From Pseudogemmobacter faecipullorum (lineage in GTDB: Bacteria; Pseudomonadota; Alphaproteobacteria; Rhodobacterales; Rhodobacteraceae): 41,309 nt of DNA. The position numbers and the translations under genes are program-made. Positions 17,684 to 26,572 of the stretch are shown piece after piece. The stretch spans positions 1-41,309 of the forward strand of contig NZ_JACDXX010000023.1 in assembly GCF_020539525.1 (NCBI RefSeq), written 5' to 3'. The notes beneath the pieces were generated by a model. It was not told the DNA's origin. It ran no database searches and saw only the letters and a list, made by a program, of their open reading frames with translations. Position 1 is the stretch's first letter; every line of letters starts with the position of its first letter.

Positions 17684-19378
17684 ATGACAAATCCCCGTCA
17701 CAATACCCGCGACATTTATCCGGCGACCGGCACCGGGATCACGGCGAAAAACTGGCAGTCTGAGGCGGCGCTGCGGATGCTGATGAACAATCTGCATCCC
17801 GATGTGGCCGAAAACCCGCATGAGCTGGTGGTTTATGGCGGCATCGGCCGCGCCGCCCGGACCTGGAAGGATTTCGACCTGATCTGCGACGCGCTGCGCG
17901 ATCTGGAAGCAGACGAAACCCTGCTGGTTCAGTCCGGCAAACCCGTGTCGATCATCCGCACCCATAAGGATGCGCCGCGGGTTCTGATCGCGAATTCCAA
18001 CCTTGTTCCCCGCTGGGCAAACTGGGAGCATTTCAACGAACTGGATAAGAAGGGCCTGATGATGTACGGCCAGATGACCGCAGGGTCCTGGATCTACATC
18101 GGCGCGCAGGGCATTGTTCAGGGAACCTATGAGACCTTTGCCGAGATGGGCCGCCAGCATTTCAATGGCGATCTGACCGGGAAATGGGTGCTGACCGGCG
18201 GCCTTGGCGGCATGGGTGGTGCACAGCCCCTGGCCGCGGTTTTCGCGGGCGCATCCTGCCTCGCGGTCGAGGTCGACGAGACCCGGATCGACTTCCGTAT
18301 CCGCACCAGATACCTGGATGCCAAGGCCAGAACCCTTGATGAAGCACTGGCGCTGATCGCGGAATGGAACGCCAGGGGCGAGGCTAAATCGGTTGGCCTG
18401 CTGGGCAATGCCGCCGAGATCTTCCCCGAGATCCTGCGCCGTCAGCTGGCGGGCGAAAAGCTGCCCAATGGTGGCCCCGATATCGTGACCGACCAGACCT
18501 CGGCCCATGATCCGGTGCATGGCTATTGCCCGGCCGGTTGGAGCGTCGGCGAATGGCGCGCCAAACAGTCCAGCGATCCGGCAGGCGTCGACAAGGCCGC
18601 GCGTGCCTCGATGCGTGCCCATGTCGAAGCGATGGTCGGCTTCCATGACGCTGGCGTGCCGACGGTGGATTACGGCAATAATATCCGCCAGATGGCGCTG
18701 GAAGAAGGCTTCGGGCGCGCCTTTGCTTTCCCGGGTTTCGTGCCCGCCTGTATCCGCCCGCTGTTCTGCCAGGGTATTGGCCCGTTCCGCTGGGTGGCGC
18801 TCTCGGGCGATCCCGAGGATATCGCCAGGACCGATGCGGCGATGAAAAAGCTGTTCCCGGAAAACAAAGGCCTGCACCGCTGGCTGGATATGGCCGCTGA
18901 GCGGATCGCCTTCCAGGGCCTGCCCGCGCGTATCTGCTGGATCGGTCTGGGTGATCGTCACCGTGCCGGTCTGATGTTCAATGAGATGGTTAAGAACGGC
19001 GAGCTGAAAGCCCCGATCGTCATCGGCCGTGACCATCTGGATTCGGGTTCGGTCGCCAGCCCCAACCGGGAGACCGAGGGGATGATGGACGGCTCGGATG
19101 CGGTCTCGGACTGGCCGCTGCTGAACGCTTTGACCAATACCGCAAGCGGCGCCACCTGGGTGTCGATCCACCATGGCGGCGGCGTCGGCATGGGCTTCTC
19201 GCAGCATGCCGGTGTGGTGATCGTGGCCGATGGCACCGATGAGGCCGCCAGACGACTGGAGCGGGTGCTGTGGAATGACCCGGCCTCGGGGGTGATGCGT
19301 CACGCCGATGCCGGTTATGAGCTGGCGAAAGACTGCGCCACGCTGCATGGCCTGCGTCTGCCCGGCATCATGCGGTGA
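17684..19378 (+). CDS. hutU: Urocanate hydratase (urocanase)
   Basis: It adds water to urocanate to give 4-imidazolone-5-propionate, using tightly bound NAD+ as electrophile. The 564-residue protein has the NAD-binding stretch [11 protein letters not shown] at 172-182, plus [15 protein letters not shown] and [25 protein letters not shown]. The segment [18 protein letters not shown] is the conserved cysteine region, and [19 protein letters not shown] lies near the end. The length is normal. It is the sixth gene of the operon and follows the acyl-CoA dehydrogenase by 15 bases, with AAGAGA as ribosome binding site. Urocanate is where the proposed imidazole propionate branch would join. Confidence 0.97.
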   Translation: MTNPRHNTRDIYPATGTGITAKNWQSEAALRMLMNNLHPDVAENPHELVVYGGIGRAARTWKDFDLICDALRDLEADETLLVQSGKPVSIIRTHKDAPRVLIANSNLVPRWANWEHFNELDKKGLMMYGQMTAGSWIYIGAQGIVQGTYETFAEMGRQHFNGDLTGKWVLTGGLGGMGGAQPLAAVFAGASCLAVEVDETRIDFRIRTRYLDAKARTLDEALALIAEWNARGEAKSVGLLGNAAEIFPEILRRQLAGEKLPNGGPDIVTDQTSAHDPVHGYCPAGWSVGEWRAKQSSDPAGVDKAARASMRAHVEAMVGFHDAGVPTVDYGNNIRQMALEEGFGRAFAFPGFVPACIRPLFCQGIGPFRWVALSGDPEDIARTDAAMKKLFPENKGLHRWLDMAAERIAFQGLPARICWIGLGDRHRAGLMFNEMVKNGELKAPIVIGRDHLDSGSVASPNRETEGMMDGSDAVSDWPLLNALTNTASGATWVSIHHGGGVGMGFSQHAGVVIVADGTDEAARRLERVLWNDPASGVMRHADAGYELAKDCATLHGLRLPGIMR

Positions 19379-19953
19379 ACGGACATTACAAAGCCGCCGG
19401 GCGGATCTTCCGCCCCTGGAAAAACGGCGGTGGGCAAACGGCGGAAATCGCCGTTTCGCCCGCCGGCGCGGATTTCGCCGGTTTCGACTGGCGAATTTCG
19501 ACCGCCATCGTCGCCTCGGACGGTCCGTTCTCGCTGTTCCCGGATGTCGACCGGGTTTTGGCGGTGCTCGAAGGCGGCCCGATGCGGCTGGATATTGCCG
19601 GGCAAAGCCATGTCCTGACCGCTGACAGCCTGGCTCTGGCCTTTCCCGGCGATGTGCCGAGCGCCGCGGAACTGACAGAGGGGCCGATTTTGGATTTCAA
19701 CGTGATGACCCGTCGTCCGCTGAAAGCTGAAGTGACGCGCGGGCCATTTTCGCCACCCGCAGGCCCGGCACCCGCCCGCCCGGCAATTGCCCGGCTGGCA
19801 TTGCTGCTGGAGCAGGGGGGCGGGCTGGAGCGGCTGGATCTGGTCGATCTCGATGCCTGCGATCCGGCTTTGCTGCTGTCGCTTAAGGGCCTGCAGACCC
19901 TGATGGTGACGATAACGGACCCAGCCTCCGTGACCCTGAGCGGCCAGCGCTGA
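19375..19953 (+). CDS. hutD: HutD family protein
   Basis: The 192-residue protein belongs to the HutD family of small cupin-like proteins found in hut operons; in Pseudomonas it limits hut expression, but its molecular activity is unresolved. The stretch [33 protein letters not shown] is the family hallmark, followed by [24 protein letters not shown]. The GTG at 19375 overlaps the hutU stop as GTGA, so it is translationally coupled and is the last recognised gene of the operon. Confidence 0.88.
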   Translation: MNGHYKAAGRIFRPWKNGGGQTAEIAVSPAGADFAGFDWRISTAIVASDGPFSLFPDVDRVLAVLEGGPMRLDIAGQSHVLTADSLALAFPGDVPSAAELTEGPILDFNVMTRRPLKAEVTRGPFSPPAGPAPARPAIARLALLLEQGGGLERLDLVDLDACDPALLLSLKGLQTLMVTITDPASVTLSGQR

Positions 19954-19978
19954 TGCCCCGGGTCGCGAGCCGGTTTTG

Positions 19979-20110
19979 ATGGCTGTCGGCGCCCATGCGC
20001 CGGGCGCGGTGCCGCCGCTCGGGGAGATCCGCCGGACCTATGACAGTTTCTGGCATAATTTTGCCGCTGCGCATCGTTTTACCGGCTTTTTGCGGCAGAT
20101 CTTCGGGTAA
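19979..20110 (+). CDS. Possible small protein of 43 residues, unknown
   Basis: An ATG at 19979 opens 43 codons ending at a TAA at 20110. The predicted C-terminus, TYDSFWHNFAAAHRFTGF then LRQIFG, is rich in aromatic and basic residues and could form an amphipathic helix. No strong ribosome binding site is visible. A minimal 8-codon frame beginning at an ATG at 19952 ends in TGATG at the proposed start, which could give coupling after hutD. I do not recognise the sequence. It may equally be a chance frame in the gap between hutD and the convergent gene ending at 20134. Confidence 0.25.
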   Translation: MAVGAHAPGAVPPLGEIRRTYDSFWHNFAAAHRFTGFLRQIFG

Positions 20111-20133
20111 AAGCCGGGCCGGTCAGATCCGGG

Positions 20134-21000
20134 TCAGAACCACTGGCCCGGCTCCATCAGCCCCAGATCCATCAGCTGCTGGCTGTGCCAGCGGAAGGGT
20201 TCTGAGCGGTGCCAGAGGAAGCCTGAGATATCGCTGCGGCTGCCGGGATTGGTGCGCAATGCCTTGGCGGTACGGAAAGAGCAGATCGTGGTGGTGATAT
20301 TGTGATGCCAGGGGCAGGAATAGGTGTTCATCTCCTCATCGGTGAGGGTGAAATCGGGCCGCAGCCGCAGGCCCTGGCGGGCCCGGAACAGCGCGATGCG
20401 GTCAATCTTGCGCCTGTCCCAGGGGATATGCTCCTCAAACCGCCAGCGCAGCCCGCCAAAGAAATCCATCTGCCGCTCTTTCACCCCCTGACCATCGCTG
20501 GCCTGCCTCGACAGCGCATAATAGCCCGAGCGGTCGAGATGCGCATTTTCCAGCGAGACGGCATTGGGCCAGCGCGTCAGATCAGGGGCATAGAGGTCAA
20601 TCACATAGCTGAGGATCGCCTCGCGCCGCTCTTCGCTCTGAAAGCTGATCAGATCGCGCAGGCTGCGGCTTTCGCAAAAGGGGAAGAACAGAAATTCGGC
20701 ATTATAGCCGTAGCAGATCCAACGCCCGGCCAGCGGGTCAATCAGCCGGTTCACCACCCCGACCAGGGCATCCTCGGCGAAAACATCGCAATCGATGCGC
20801 TCGATCGCTGCCTCCAGCGCCGGATCGAGCTCCAGCTCCGCAGGCGCAAAGAGCAGCAGCTGATCAAAGCCCGCCTGCAGATGATGTTGCAGTGTCGCCT
20901 CCAGCGCGACATCATCCTCGGCCATGATCAGCGCCGCCGGGCCCGAGCTTTTGCGCAGCGCGCCGGAGGCAATCAGAGCGGCAAGTGTATCGTAGCGCAT
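20134..21000 (-). CDS. Conserved protein of unknown function, possibly glycosyltransferase-like
   Basis: The ATG at 21000 follows AGGGAAG and gives 288 residues (MRYDTLAALIASGALRKSSG). The N-terminal part has alternating hydrophobic strands and acidic residues (PAALIMAEDDVALEATLQHHLQAGFDQLLLFAP) that resemble the nucleotide-binding start of family 2 glycosyltransferases, but no clear DxD motif was confirmed. The C-terminal half is rich in Trp, Tyr and His (NAEFLFFPFCESRSL, CPWHHNITTTICSF, FLWHRSEPFRWHSQQL). There is no signal peptide. It is divergent from miaB with a gap of 129 bases and convergent with hutD. Codon use supports a real gene; the function is open. Confidence 0.75.
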   Translation of the reverse strand: MRYDTLAALIASGALRKSSGPAALIMAEDDVALEATLQHHLQAGFDQLLLFAPAELELDPALEAAIERIDCDVFAEDALVGVVNRLIDPLAGRWICYGYNAEFLFFPFCESRSLRDLISFQSEERREAILSYVIDLYAPDLTRWPNAVSLENAHLDRSGYYALSRQASDGQGVKERQMDFFGGLRWRFEEHIPWDRRKIDRIALFRARQGLRLRPDFTLTDEEMNTYSCPWHHNITTTICSFRTAKALRTNPGSRSDISGFLWHRSEPFRWHSQQLMDLGLMEPGQWF

Positions 21001-21129
21001 CTTCCCTGCCTCCCGGATCAGCCAGGCGTGAGCGTCACAGAGGGCGCGCCCGGGCGCAAGCGGGAAAGCAGCGGCGTTGCTCCCGGGGCAGGGGCGGTGT
21101 AAAAGTCGCCTTCCGAGGAGACCATCCGC

Positions 21130-22497
21130 ATGACGAACCCGCCCATTCTGCACGACCCTGCTGCTCTGCGCCTGCCGGAAGGCGAAGCTGCCAAAAAGCT
21201 GTTCATCAAGACCTATGGCTGTCAGATGAATGTCTATGACAGCGAGCGCATGGCGGAGGCGATGGGCTCGAAAGGCTATGTGCTGACCGAAACGGCGGAT
21301 GATGCCGATATGGTGCTGCTCAACACCTGCCATATCCGCGAAAAAGCCAGTGAAAAGCTCTATTCCGATCTGGGGCGGCTGCGGGCGCTGAAGCGGAAGA
21401 ATCCGGAGATGAAAGTCGGCGTGGCGGGCTGCGTCGCCCAGGCCGAGGGCGAGGAAATCCGCCGCCGTATGCCGCTGGTCGATATCGTGGTCGGCCCCCA
21501 GGCCTATCACCGGCTGCCGGCGATGGTTGAGGCAGGCGGACCCCAGGTCGATACCGATTTCCCGGCCGAGGATAAATTTGAGCATCTGCCGCAGCGCAAG
21601 GGCTATCGCGGCCCGACCGCCTTTCTGACGGTGCAGGAGGGCTGCGACAAATTCTGCGCTTTCTGCGTGGTGCCCTATACCCGCGGCGCCGAGGTGTCGC
21701 GTCCGGCCGAGCGGCTGCTGCGGGAGGCGCGGGAACTGGTCGCGCGCGGGGTGCGGGAAATCACTTTGCTCGGGCAGAATGTGAATGGCTATCACGGCGC
21801 GGCCGGGGGGGCAGAGAGCTGGACGCTCGGCCGCTTGCTGCGCAGCCTTGGCGAGATCGGCGGGCTGGACCGGCTGCGCTATACCACCAGCCATCCCAAT
21901 GACATGGATGATGATCTGATTGCGGCGCATGGCGATCTGCCGCAGCTGATGCCCTATCTGCATCTGCCGGTGCAGTCCGGCTCGGACCGCATTCTGAAGG
22001 CGATGAACCGCAAACACACCCGCGATCAGTATTTCCGTCTGATCGACCGGATCCGCGAGGCGCGGCCCGATATTCTGATGACCTCGGATTTCATTGTCGG
22101 CTTCCCCGGCGAGACCGATCAGGATTTCGAGGATACGATGGATCTGGTGCGCCGGGTGAATTACGGCGCGGCTTTCTCGTTTAAATATTCCGCCCGCCCG
22201 GGCACGCCTGCGGCGGAAAAGGCCGGAGTGCCGGATGCGGTGGCCGATGCCCGGCTTCAGGCGCTCCAGGCGCTGTTGCAGAGCCAGCAGACGGCGGCCC
22301 AGGCGCAGATGGTCGGTCGCGAGATTTCGGTGCTTTACGAAAAAACCGGGCGCTATCCCGGGCAGATGGTGGGCAAATCCGAACATCTGATGGCGGTGCA
22401 TGTCGAGGATGGGGCGGGTGCGATCGGCGATCTGGTGCGCGCGCGTGTCACCGCGGCGAGCGCGAATTCTCTGGCGGCGGTGCTGCTGCCGGGCTGA
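21130..22497 (+). CDS. miaB: tRNA-2-methylthio-N6-dimethylallyladenosine synthase
   Basis: This radical-SAM methylthiotransferase adds a methylthio group to N6-isopentenyl-adenosine at position 37 of tRNAs reading UNN codons. The 455-residue protein has the N-terminal auxiliary-cluster cysteines Cys31 ([14 protein letters not shown]), Cys67 ([12 protein letters not shown]) and Cys101 (GVAGCVAQ). The radical-SAM cysteines are Cys172, Cys176 and Cys179 ([16 protein letters not shown]). [11 protein letters not shown] and [20 protein letters not shown] are further family signatures, and a TRAM domain ends the protein. All key residues are intact. Confidence 0.96.
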   Translation: MTNPPILHDPAALRLPEGEAAKKLFIKTYGCQMNVYDSERMAEAMGSKGYVLTETADDADMVLLNTCHIREKASEKLYSDLGRLRALKRKNPEMKVGVAGCVAQAEGEEIRRRMPLVDIVVGPQAYHRLPAMVEAGGPQVDTDFPAEDKFEHLPQRKGYRGPTAFLTVQEGCDKFCAFCVVPYTRGAEVSRPAERLLREARELVARGVREITLLGQNVNGYHGAAGGAESWTLGRLLRSLGEIGGLDRLRYTTSHPNDMDDDLIAAHGDLPQLMPYLHLPVQSGSDRILKAMNRKHTRDQYFRLIDRIREARPDILMTSDFIVGFPGETDQDFEDTMDLVRRVNYGAAFSFKYSARPGTPAAEKAGVPDAVADARLQALQALLQSQQTAAQAQMVGREISVLYEKTGRYPGQMVGKSEHLMAVHVEDGAGAIGDLVRARVTAASANSLAAVLLPG

Positions 22498-22691
22498 TCC
22501 CCGGCGGCGCGGGCCTTATGGCCCGATTGTTGCGCTGCCCGCATCAATGCCGCATTAACCACCGCATCTTGTGGTCCTGGGCGTCCAGATGGCCATATTA
22601 ATGCCCTGAACCAGCCAGAATTCCCTTTACTTGCAAGGTCAGGCTCGTCAATCCTGCCCGGACTGTCACATTAGGGTGAAGGGGGCTGGCT

Positions 22692-23273
22692 GTGAGTTAT
22701 ATTTCACGTGCCGTGCAGGGTATTTTTAAAAGCGCTGCTCTGGCAGCGATGATTATTTCGGGCGGCGCTGCTGCCGCTCAGGATCGCACGGTTGATCGTA
22801 CTGTCGTCACCGGAAAAATTGAATGGGGTGCCTGGATTGACGATGACGGCTGTATGCACTGGTGGGCCGATGGCGGCCTCGAGGGCTATATGGTGCCGCG
22901 CCGCGATCCGAAGACCGGCCGCCCGGTCTGTCTGAAGAAAAACACCTGTCTGGTTGAGAATACCGATGCGCTTTTCGCCACCGACAGCTCAAAGCTGACC
23001 AGTGCCGGACGCCAGCGCCTTGCGCAGTTCTTCTCGTCGGCCGGGGCCTTCGGCTATGCCATTTATGGCCATACCGACAGCCGCGCCTCGGATGAATATA
23101 ATATGCGCCTGTCTGAGCGTCGCGCCAAAGCCGTGGGTGATGTGGCGCGCTCGGTTGGCGCTTCGGTCGAGCGTCAGATCGGCTTTGGCGAGCGTCATCC
23201 GGTTGCAACCAATTCCACCGCGGCCGGCATGGCGAAAAATCGTCGTGTCGAAGTCGTGTGCTATCGCTGGTAA
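22692..23273 (+). CDS. Exported OmpA-domain protein
   Basis: The gene starts with GTG at 22692, after a GAAGGGGG ribosome binding site, and encodes 193 residues. A signal peptide ends near GGAAAAQD. A short module around residues 50-80 holds DDDGCMHWWADGG, EGYMVPRRDP and a second Cys. The C-terminal OmpA peptidoglycan-binding domain begins near LFATDSSKLTSAGRQRL and contains YGHTDSRASDEYNMRLSERRA and GFGERHPVATNSTAAGMAKN followed by RRVEVVCY. It should be periplasmic or attached to the outer membrane and bind peptidoglycan. The following lipoprotein gene, 11 bases downstream, carries a related copy of the module, so the two probably act together. The exact role is unknown. Confidence 0.88.
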   Translation: MSYISRAVQGIFKSAALAAMIISGGAAAAQDRTVDRTVVTGKIEWGAWIDDDGCMHWWADGGLEGYMVPRRDPKTGRPVCLKKNTCLVENTDALFATDSSKLTSAGRQRLAQFFSSAGAFGYAIYGHTDSRASDEYNMRLSERRAKAVGDVARSVGASVERQIGFGERHPVATNSTAAGMAKNRRVEVVCYRW

Positions 23274-23284
23274 GGGGCAGAACC

Positions 23285-23650
23285 ATGGCATTTAAAACTA
23301 TAGGCCTCTTGCTCGGCATTGCCCTTCTTGCAGGATGTGACGGGCTTTCGCCCTATCAGGGCCCGGATTCGGTGATCGCCACCGCAGACGACCGGGGGCG
23401 CGATAAGGGCGTGCTGGTCAATGGCCGCGCCGCCATCGCCTATGATCCGGATGGCTGCCAGAACTGGATCATGGATGACGGGGTCGAGGGCTATTCGACG
23501 CCGCGCTACGATCCGGTCTCGGGCCTGCCGATCTGTAATAATCTCTATCCGCCGGGTACGGTGCTGGGCGATTACCAGACCGGAAGCCAGGGCATCCGTG
23601 ACTGGGTGCCTGGCTCGCGCCGCAATACCGTGGTCGTCGGCCGCAACTGA
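23285..23650 (+). CDS. Small lipoprotein sharing a module with the preceding OmpA-domain protein
   Basis: The ATG at 23285 follows AAGGGG and gives 121 residues. The signal ends in the lipobox LLAGC (Cys near residue 17), so the protein is a predicted lipoprotein. Residues about 45-80 carry DPDGCQNWIMDDG, EGYSTPRYDP and a second Cys in the same order and spacing as in the OmpA-domain protein just upstream, so they look like duplicates of one small domain. It lies 11 bases after that gene and is followed by a terminator, which makes a two-gene operon. No enzyme motif is seen. The function is unknown; a cell-envelope structural role is likely. Confidence 0.82.
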   Translation: MAFKTIGLLLGIALLAGCDGLSPYQGPDSVIATADDRGRDKGVLVNGRAAIAYDPDGCQNWIMDDGVEGYSTPRYDPVSGLPICNNLYPPGTVLGDYQTGSQGIRDWVPGSRRNTVVVGRN

Positions 23651-23693
23651 GGCCGCGGGGGTTTCGACCCGCGACAGACACCGGAATTACCGG

Positions 23694-23726
23694 AAGGCCG
23701 CATCCCGCCCGGGCATGCGGCCTTTT
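23694..23726 (+). terminator. Intrinsic terminator after the lipoprotein gene
   Basis: AAGGCCGCAT at 23694-23703 pairs perfectly with ATGCGGCCTT at 23715-23724 around an 11-base GC-rich loop, followed by a short T run (TTTT in total, to 23726). A small palindrome, GCTTTGAAAGC, follows directly. Confidence 0.75.
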
Positions 23727-23908
23727 GCTTTGAAAGCAAATGCCGGGCGCAAATACCGGGCAGGGCAGGCGGCAGTGGTTGAAACCCCGGGATTTGTCGC
23801 TAGATCTTTACATGCCGGGGCAAGATATAGTGGTGCGAACGTAGCCCCTTGCCAGATCCCGCGCTGAGGCGCAGCATTAAGGCCAGGATTCAAGCACAGG
23901 AGACCCGC

Positions 23909-24922
23909 TTGGGCATCAGCGCGCTGACCCCCCCGACCCGCACCGAGGATATGGTGGAAACCGTCCTGGAATTTCCTGATAACCGTCTGCTGATTGGTCT
24001 TTGCGGTGAATATGACCGCAATCTTTCGCAGATCGAAAACCAGCTTGGCCTGCATATTCTGCGGCGCGGCAACCGGCTTGTCGTGGTCGGTGACAAAGAG
24101 CTGCGTGAGCAGGCGGCGGCGGTGCTGCGCTCGCTTTACGCAAGGCTTGAGGAGGGGCGGTCCATCGGCGCGGGCGACATCGACGGCGCTCTGCGCTTTG
24201 GCAGCGCCACAGCGGCGGCGAAAGCGCCTGAGGGCGAGCAGATCGAAATGTTCGCACCCGGCATGGAGCTGCGCACCCGCAAAAAGCCGATCGAGCCGAG
24301 GACTGAGGCGCAGAAGGCTTATGTCGCCAATCTGTTCCGCAATGAGCTGGGCTTTGGCATCGGCCCGGCGGGCACCGGCAAGACCTATCTGGCGGTGGCG
24401 GTCGGGGTGACCATGCTGCTCACCGGCGCGGTGGAAAAGATCGTGCTCTCGCGTCCGGCGGTCGAGGCTGGTGAGCGGCTGGGCTTCCTGCCCGGCGATA
24501 TGAAGGAAAAAGTCGATCCCTATATGCAGCCGCTCTATGACGCGCTGAACGATTTCCTGCCGGCGCGTCAGGTCGAGAAGCTGATCGCCGAGAAGCGGAT
24601 CGAGATCGCGCCTCTGGCCTTCATGCGCGGCCGGACCCTCGCCAATAGTTTCGTCGTGCTCGATGAGGCGCAGAATTCGACGGCGATGCAGATGAAAATG
24701 TTCCTCACCCGTCTGGGCGAGGGCTCGCGTATGGTGATCACCGGCGACCGCACCCAGGTAGACCTGCCGCGCGGCGTGACCTCGGGTCTTTCCGAGGCTG
24801 AGCGGATCCTGAAAGGGGTTCAGGGCATCAGCTTCAATTATTTCACCGCCAAAGACGTGGTGCGTCACCCGCTGGTCGGCCGGATCATCGAGGCCTGGGA
24901 TGCCGATGAGGCCCGGGCCTGA
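23909..24922 (+). CDS. phoH: PhoH-like ATPase
   Basis: The 337-residue protein is a P-loop ATPase of the PhoH family, linked to RNA metabolism and almost always encoded next to ybeY. The start is placed at the TTG at 23909, because AGGAG at 23898-23902 lies 6 bases upstream; a start further upstream would add about 20 poorly conserved residues. An N-terminal KH-like region (LCGEYDRNLSQIENQLGLHI) precedes the Walker A motif GPAGTGKT at 152-159 and Walker B FVVLDEAQNS. VLSRPAVEAGERLGFLPGDM and MVITGDRTQVDLPRG are PhoH signatures. It leads the cluster phoH-ybeY-corC-lnt. Confidence 0.93.
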   Translation: MGISALTPPTRTEDMVETVLEFPDNRLLIGLCGEYDRNLSQIENQLGLHILRRGNRLVVVGDKELREQAAAVLRSLYARLEEGRSIGAGDIDGALRFGSATAAAKAPEGEQIEMFAPGMELRTRKKPIEPRTEAQKAYVANLFRNELGFGIGPAGTGKTYLAVAVGVTMLLTGAVEKIVLSRPAVEAGERLGFLPGDMKEKVDPYMQPLYDALNDFLPARQVEKLIAEKRIEIAPLAFMRGRTLANSFVVLDEAQNSTAMQMKMFLTRLGEGSRMVITGDRTQVDLPRGVTSGLSEAERILKGVQGISFNYFTAKDVVRHPLVGRIIEAWDADEARA

Positions 24923-24984
24923 CAGTCTTGCGCTTCTGAAAAAGATCTCCGGGCCCGTTGCACGGGCCTGGATGCCTCCGGCGG

Positions 24985-25070
24985 GGGATATTTACGGACA
25001 GATGAATGAACAAGCGGCTTTCATCTGTCCTGAAATATCCCGGGAGTGTGAAGGGGGGCAGGGCCCCCTT
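24985..25070. repeat. Intergenic palindromic repeat, copy A
   Basis: The left arm at 24985-25006 (GGGATATTT then GGACAGATGAA) and the right arm at 25020-25041 (TTCATCTGTCC then GAAATATCCC) are inverted copies differing at two positions, with a 13-base loop. A second GC-rich hairpin, AAGGGGG with CCCCCTT, follows at 25051-25070. The core AAATATCCCGGG at 25033-25044 recurs near 31858, 34216 and 39087, always between genes. It lies in the phoH-ybeY gap. Confidence 0.8.
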
Positions 25071-25116
25071 CCGCCGCCCCTTGCCTCAGAGCGCGCCAGA
25101 GGATAGGCGCGGCGCC

Positions 25117-25623
25117 ATGGATCAGATGCTGACAGAGACCGTTTTTGAGGATGAGCGCTGGCAGGCCTTCGGGCTGGAAGCGCTGGCCGAAACCGCCGCC
25201 CGCGCCACGCTTACCGGCATGGGCCTGCCCGCCGGGGGCTTTGTGATCGCGCTTCTGGCCTGTGATGATGCGCGGATTTCGCTGCTCAATGCCGAGTTTC
25301 GCGGTAAGCCCAGCCCGACCAATGTGCTCTCCTGGCCCTCGGAGGAGCGCGCCGCCGAAGTGATCGGCGAAGAGCCCGAACCGCCTGAGCCCGGCGATGC
25401 CGATGATCCCGAAGAGCTGGGCGATCTGGCGATTGCCTATGAAACCTGCCTGCGTGAGGCGGATGAGCAGGGCAAGGATCCGGCGCAGCATGTCACCCAT
25501 CTGATCGTGCATGGTGTCATGCATCTGCTGGGTTATGACCATATTGAAGACGAAGATGCGCGGCTTATGGAAGAACATGAAACGCGGATACTTGCGGCCA
25601 TGGGCATTGCTGACCCATATTAG
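25117..25623 (+). CDS. ybeY: Endoribonuclease YbeY (rRNA maturation factor)
   Basis: YbeY is a zinc-dependent single-strand endoribonuclease needed for 16S rRNA 3'-end maturation and ribosome quality control. The ATG at 25117 gives 168 residues; an upstream start would run through the intergenic repeat. The metal-binding motif HGVMHLLGYDH contains His132, His136 and His142. The central segment LNAEFRGKPSPTNVLSWP is conserved. An acidic, Pro-rich insert (EEPEPPEPGDADDPEE) precedes LGDLAIAYET, as in other Rhodobacteraceae. It follows phoH and precedes the CBS-domain gene by 41 bases. Confidence 0.94.
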   Translation: MDQMLTETVFEDERWQAFGLEALAETAARATLTGMGLPAGGFVIALLACDDARISLLNAEFRGKPSPTNVLSWPSEERAAEVIGEEPEPPEPGDADDPEELGDLAIAYETCLREADEQGKDPAQHVTHLIVHGVMHLLGYDHIEDEDARLMEEHETRILAAMGIADPY

Positions 25624-25664
25624 GCGCGCATCCACATACCGGGTGCTTTCTGGATAAAGGGACG

Positions 25665-26570
25665 ATGGGCAGTAGCAACGATGGGCCGGATCAGACGCCG
25701 GACGCGTCTGACAGTCAGGCCGAGGCCGCTTCTTCTTCAAACGAAGGCGCGGGACGGGGCTTTTTCGGGCGGATCATTTCCGCCTTTTCGCCAGGCGGGG
25801 CGGATGCCGCCGAAACACGGGAACAGCGCGCCGCGCTGAGCGGACTTGCTGCCCTGCAGCGGCTCAGTGTCGATGATGTCGCGATCCCCAAAGCCGAGAT
25901 TATCGCGGTTCCGGTGACAGCAGAGCTTTCCGAGCTGGTTGCCGTCTTCCGCGCGCATGGTTTCTCGCGCCTGCCGGTCTATGATGACAGCCTCGATCAG
26001 CCACTGGGTCTGGTGCTGCTCAAGGATATTGCCCTGAACCACGGTTTTGACCAGACAAAGCCCTATGATCTGAAGGCGCTGCTGCGCCCCATCCTCTATG
26101 CCCCCCCCTCAATGCCGGGCGCGGTTCTGCTGCAGAAAATGCAGAAAGACCGCGTGCACATGGCGCTGATCATCGATGAATATGGCGGGGTCGATGGCCT
26201 TGTGACCATCGAGGATCTGATCGAGACCGTGATCGGTGAGATCGAGGATGAGCATGATGAGGTCGCGGGACATCTGTGGAAAGAAGAGGCCCCGGGCGTG
26301 CTGCTGGCCCAGTCTACCGCCGAGCTTGAGGATCTGGAGACGGCGCTGAACTTCCGTCTGCGCTCGGGCGCCGAGGATGAGGAGATCGATACGATCGGCG
26401 GCCTCGTCTTCCTGCGCACCGGCCATGTGCCCTCGAAAGGCGAGGTCATCGCGCTGGAGAATGGCGCGACGATTGAGGTGGTGGATGCCGATGTCCGCCG
26501 GATCAAACGGCTGCGGCTGCGCCTTCCGGGCCAGACCGGGGCCGAGGCAATGACCGGACGGGCTGGCTGA
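25665..26570 (+). CDS. corC: CBS-domain transporter-associated protein, CorC/TlyC (hemolysin C-like)
   Basis: The 301-residue cytoplasmic protein has a low-complexity Ser/Asp/Glu-rich N-terminus (1-30), then two CBS domains (about 60-190). VDDVAIPKAEIIAVP and FSRLPVYDDSLDQPLGLVLLKDI mark the first; ALIIDEYGGVDGLVTIEDLIETVIGEIEDEHDE marks the end of the second. A CorC/HlyC-type C-terminal domain follows (DTIGGLVFLRTGHVPSKGEVI). It lacks the membrane DUF21 domain, so it is the short form, thought to affect magnesium/cobalt efflux, although the role is poorly defined. The stop is 3 bases before lnt; the pairing is conserved widely in proteobacteria. Confidence 0.92.
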   Translation: MGSSNDGPDQTPDASDSQAEAASSSNEGAGRGFFGRIISAFSPGGADAAETREQRAALSGLAALQRLSVDDVAIPKAEIIAVPVTAELSELVAVFRAHGFSRLPVYDDSLDQPLGLVLLKDIALNHGFDQTKPYDLKALLRPILYAPPSMPGAVLLQKMQKDRVHMALIIDEYGGVDGLVTIEDLIETVIGEIEDEHDEVAGHLWKEEAPGVLLAQSTAELEDLETALNFRLRSGAEDEEIDTIGGLVFLRTGHVPSKGEVIALENGATIEVVDADVRRIKRLRLRLPGQTGAEAMTGRAG

Positions 26571-26572
26571 AC

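Noticed and set aside
16484-19348. A 954-codon open frame on the minus strand opposite the acyl-CoA dehydrogenase and hutU
   Set aside because: It is a by-product of strong GC bias in the codons of the real genes on the other strand; its translation is low-complexity (rich in Gly, His, Arg and Gln) and resembles no family.
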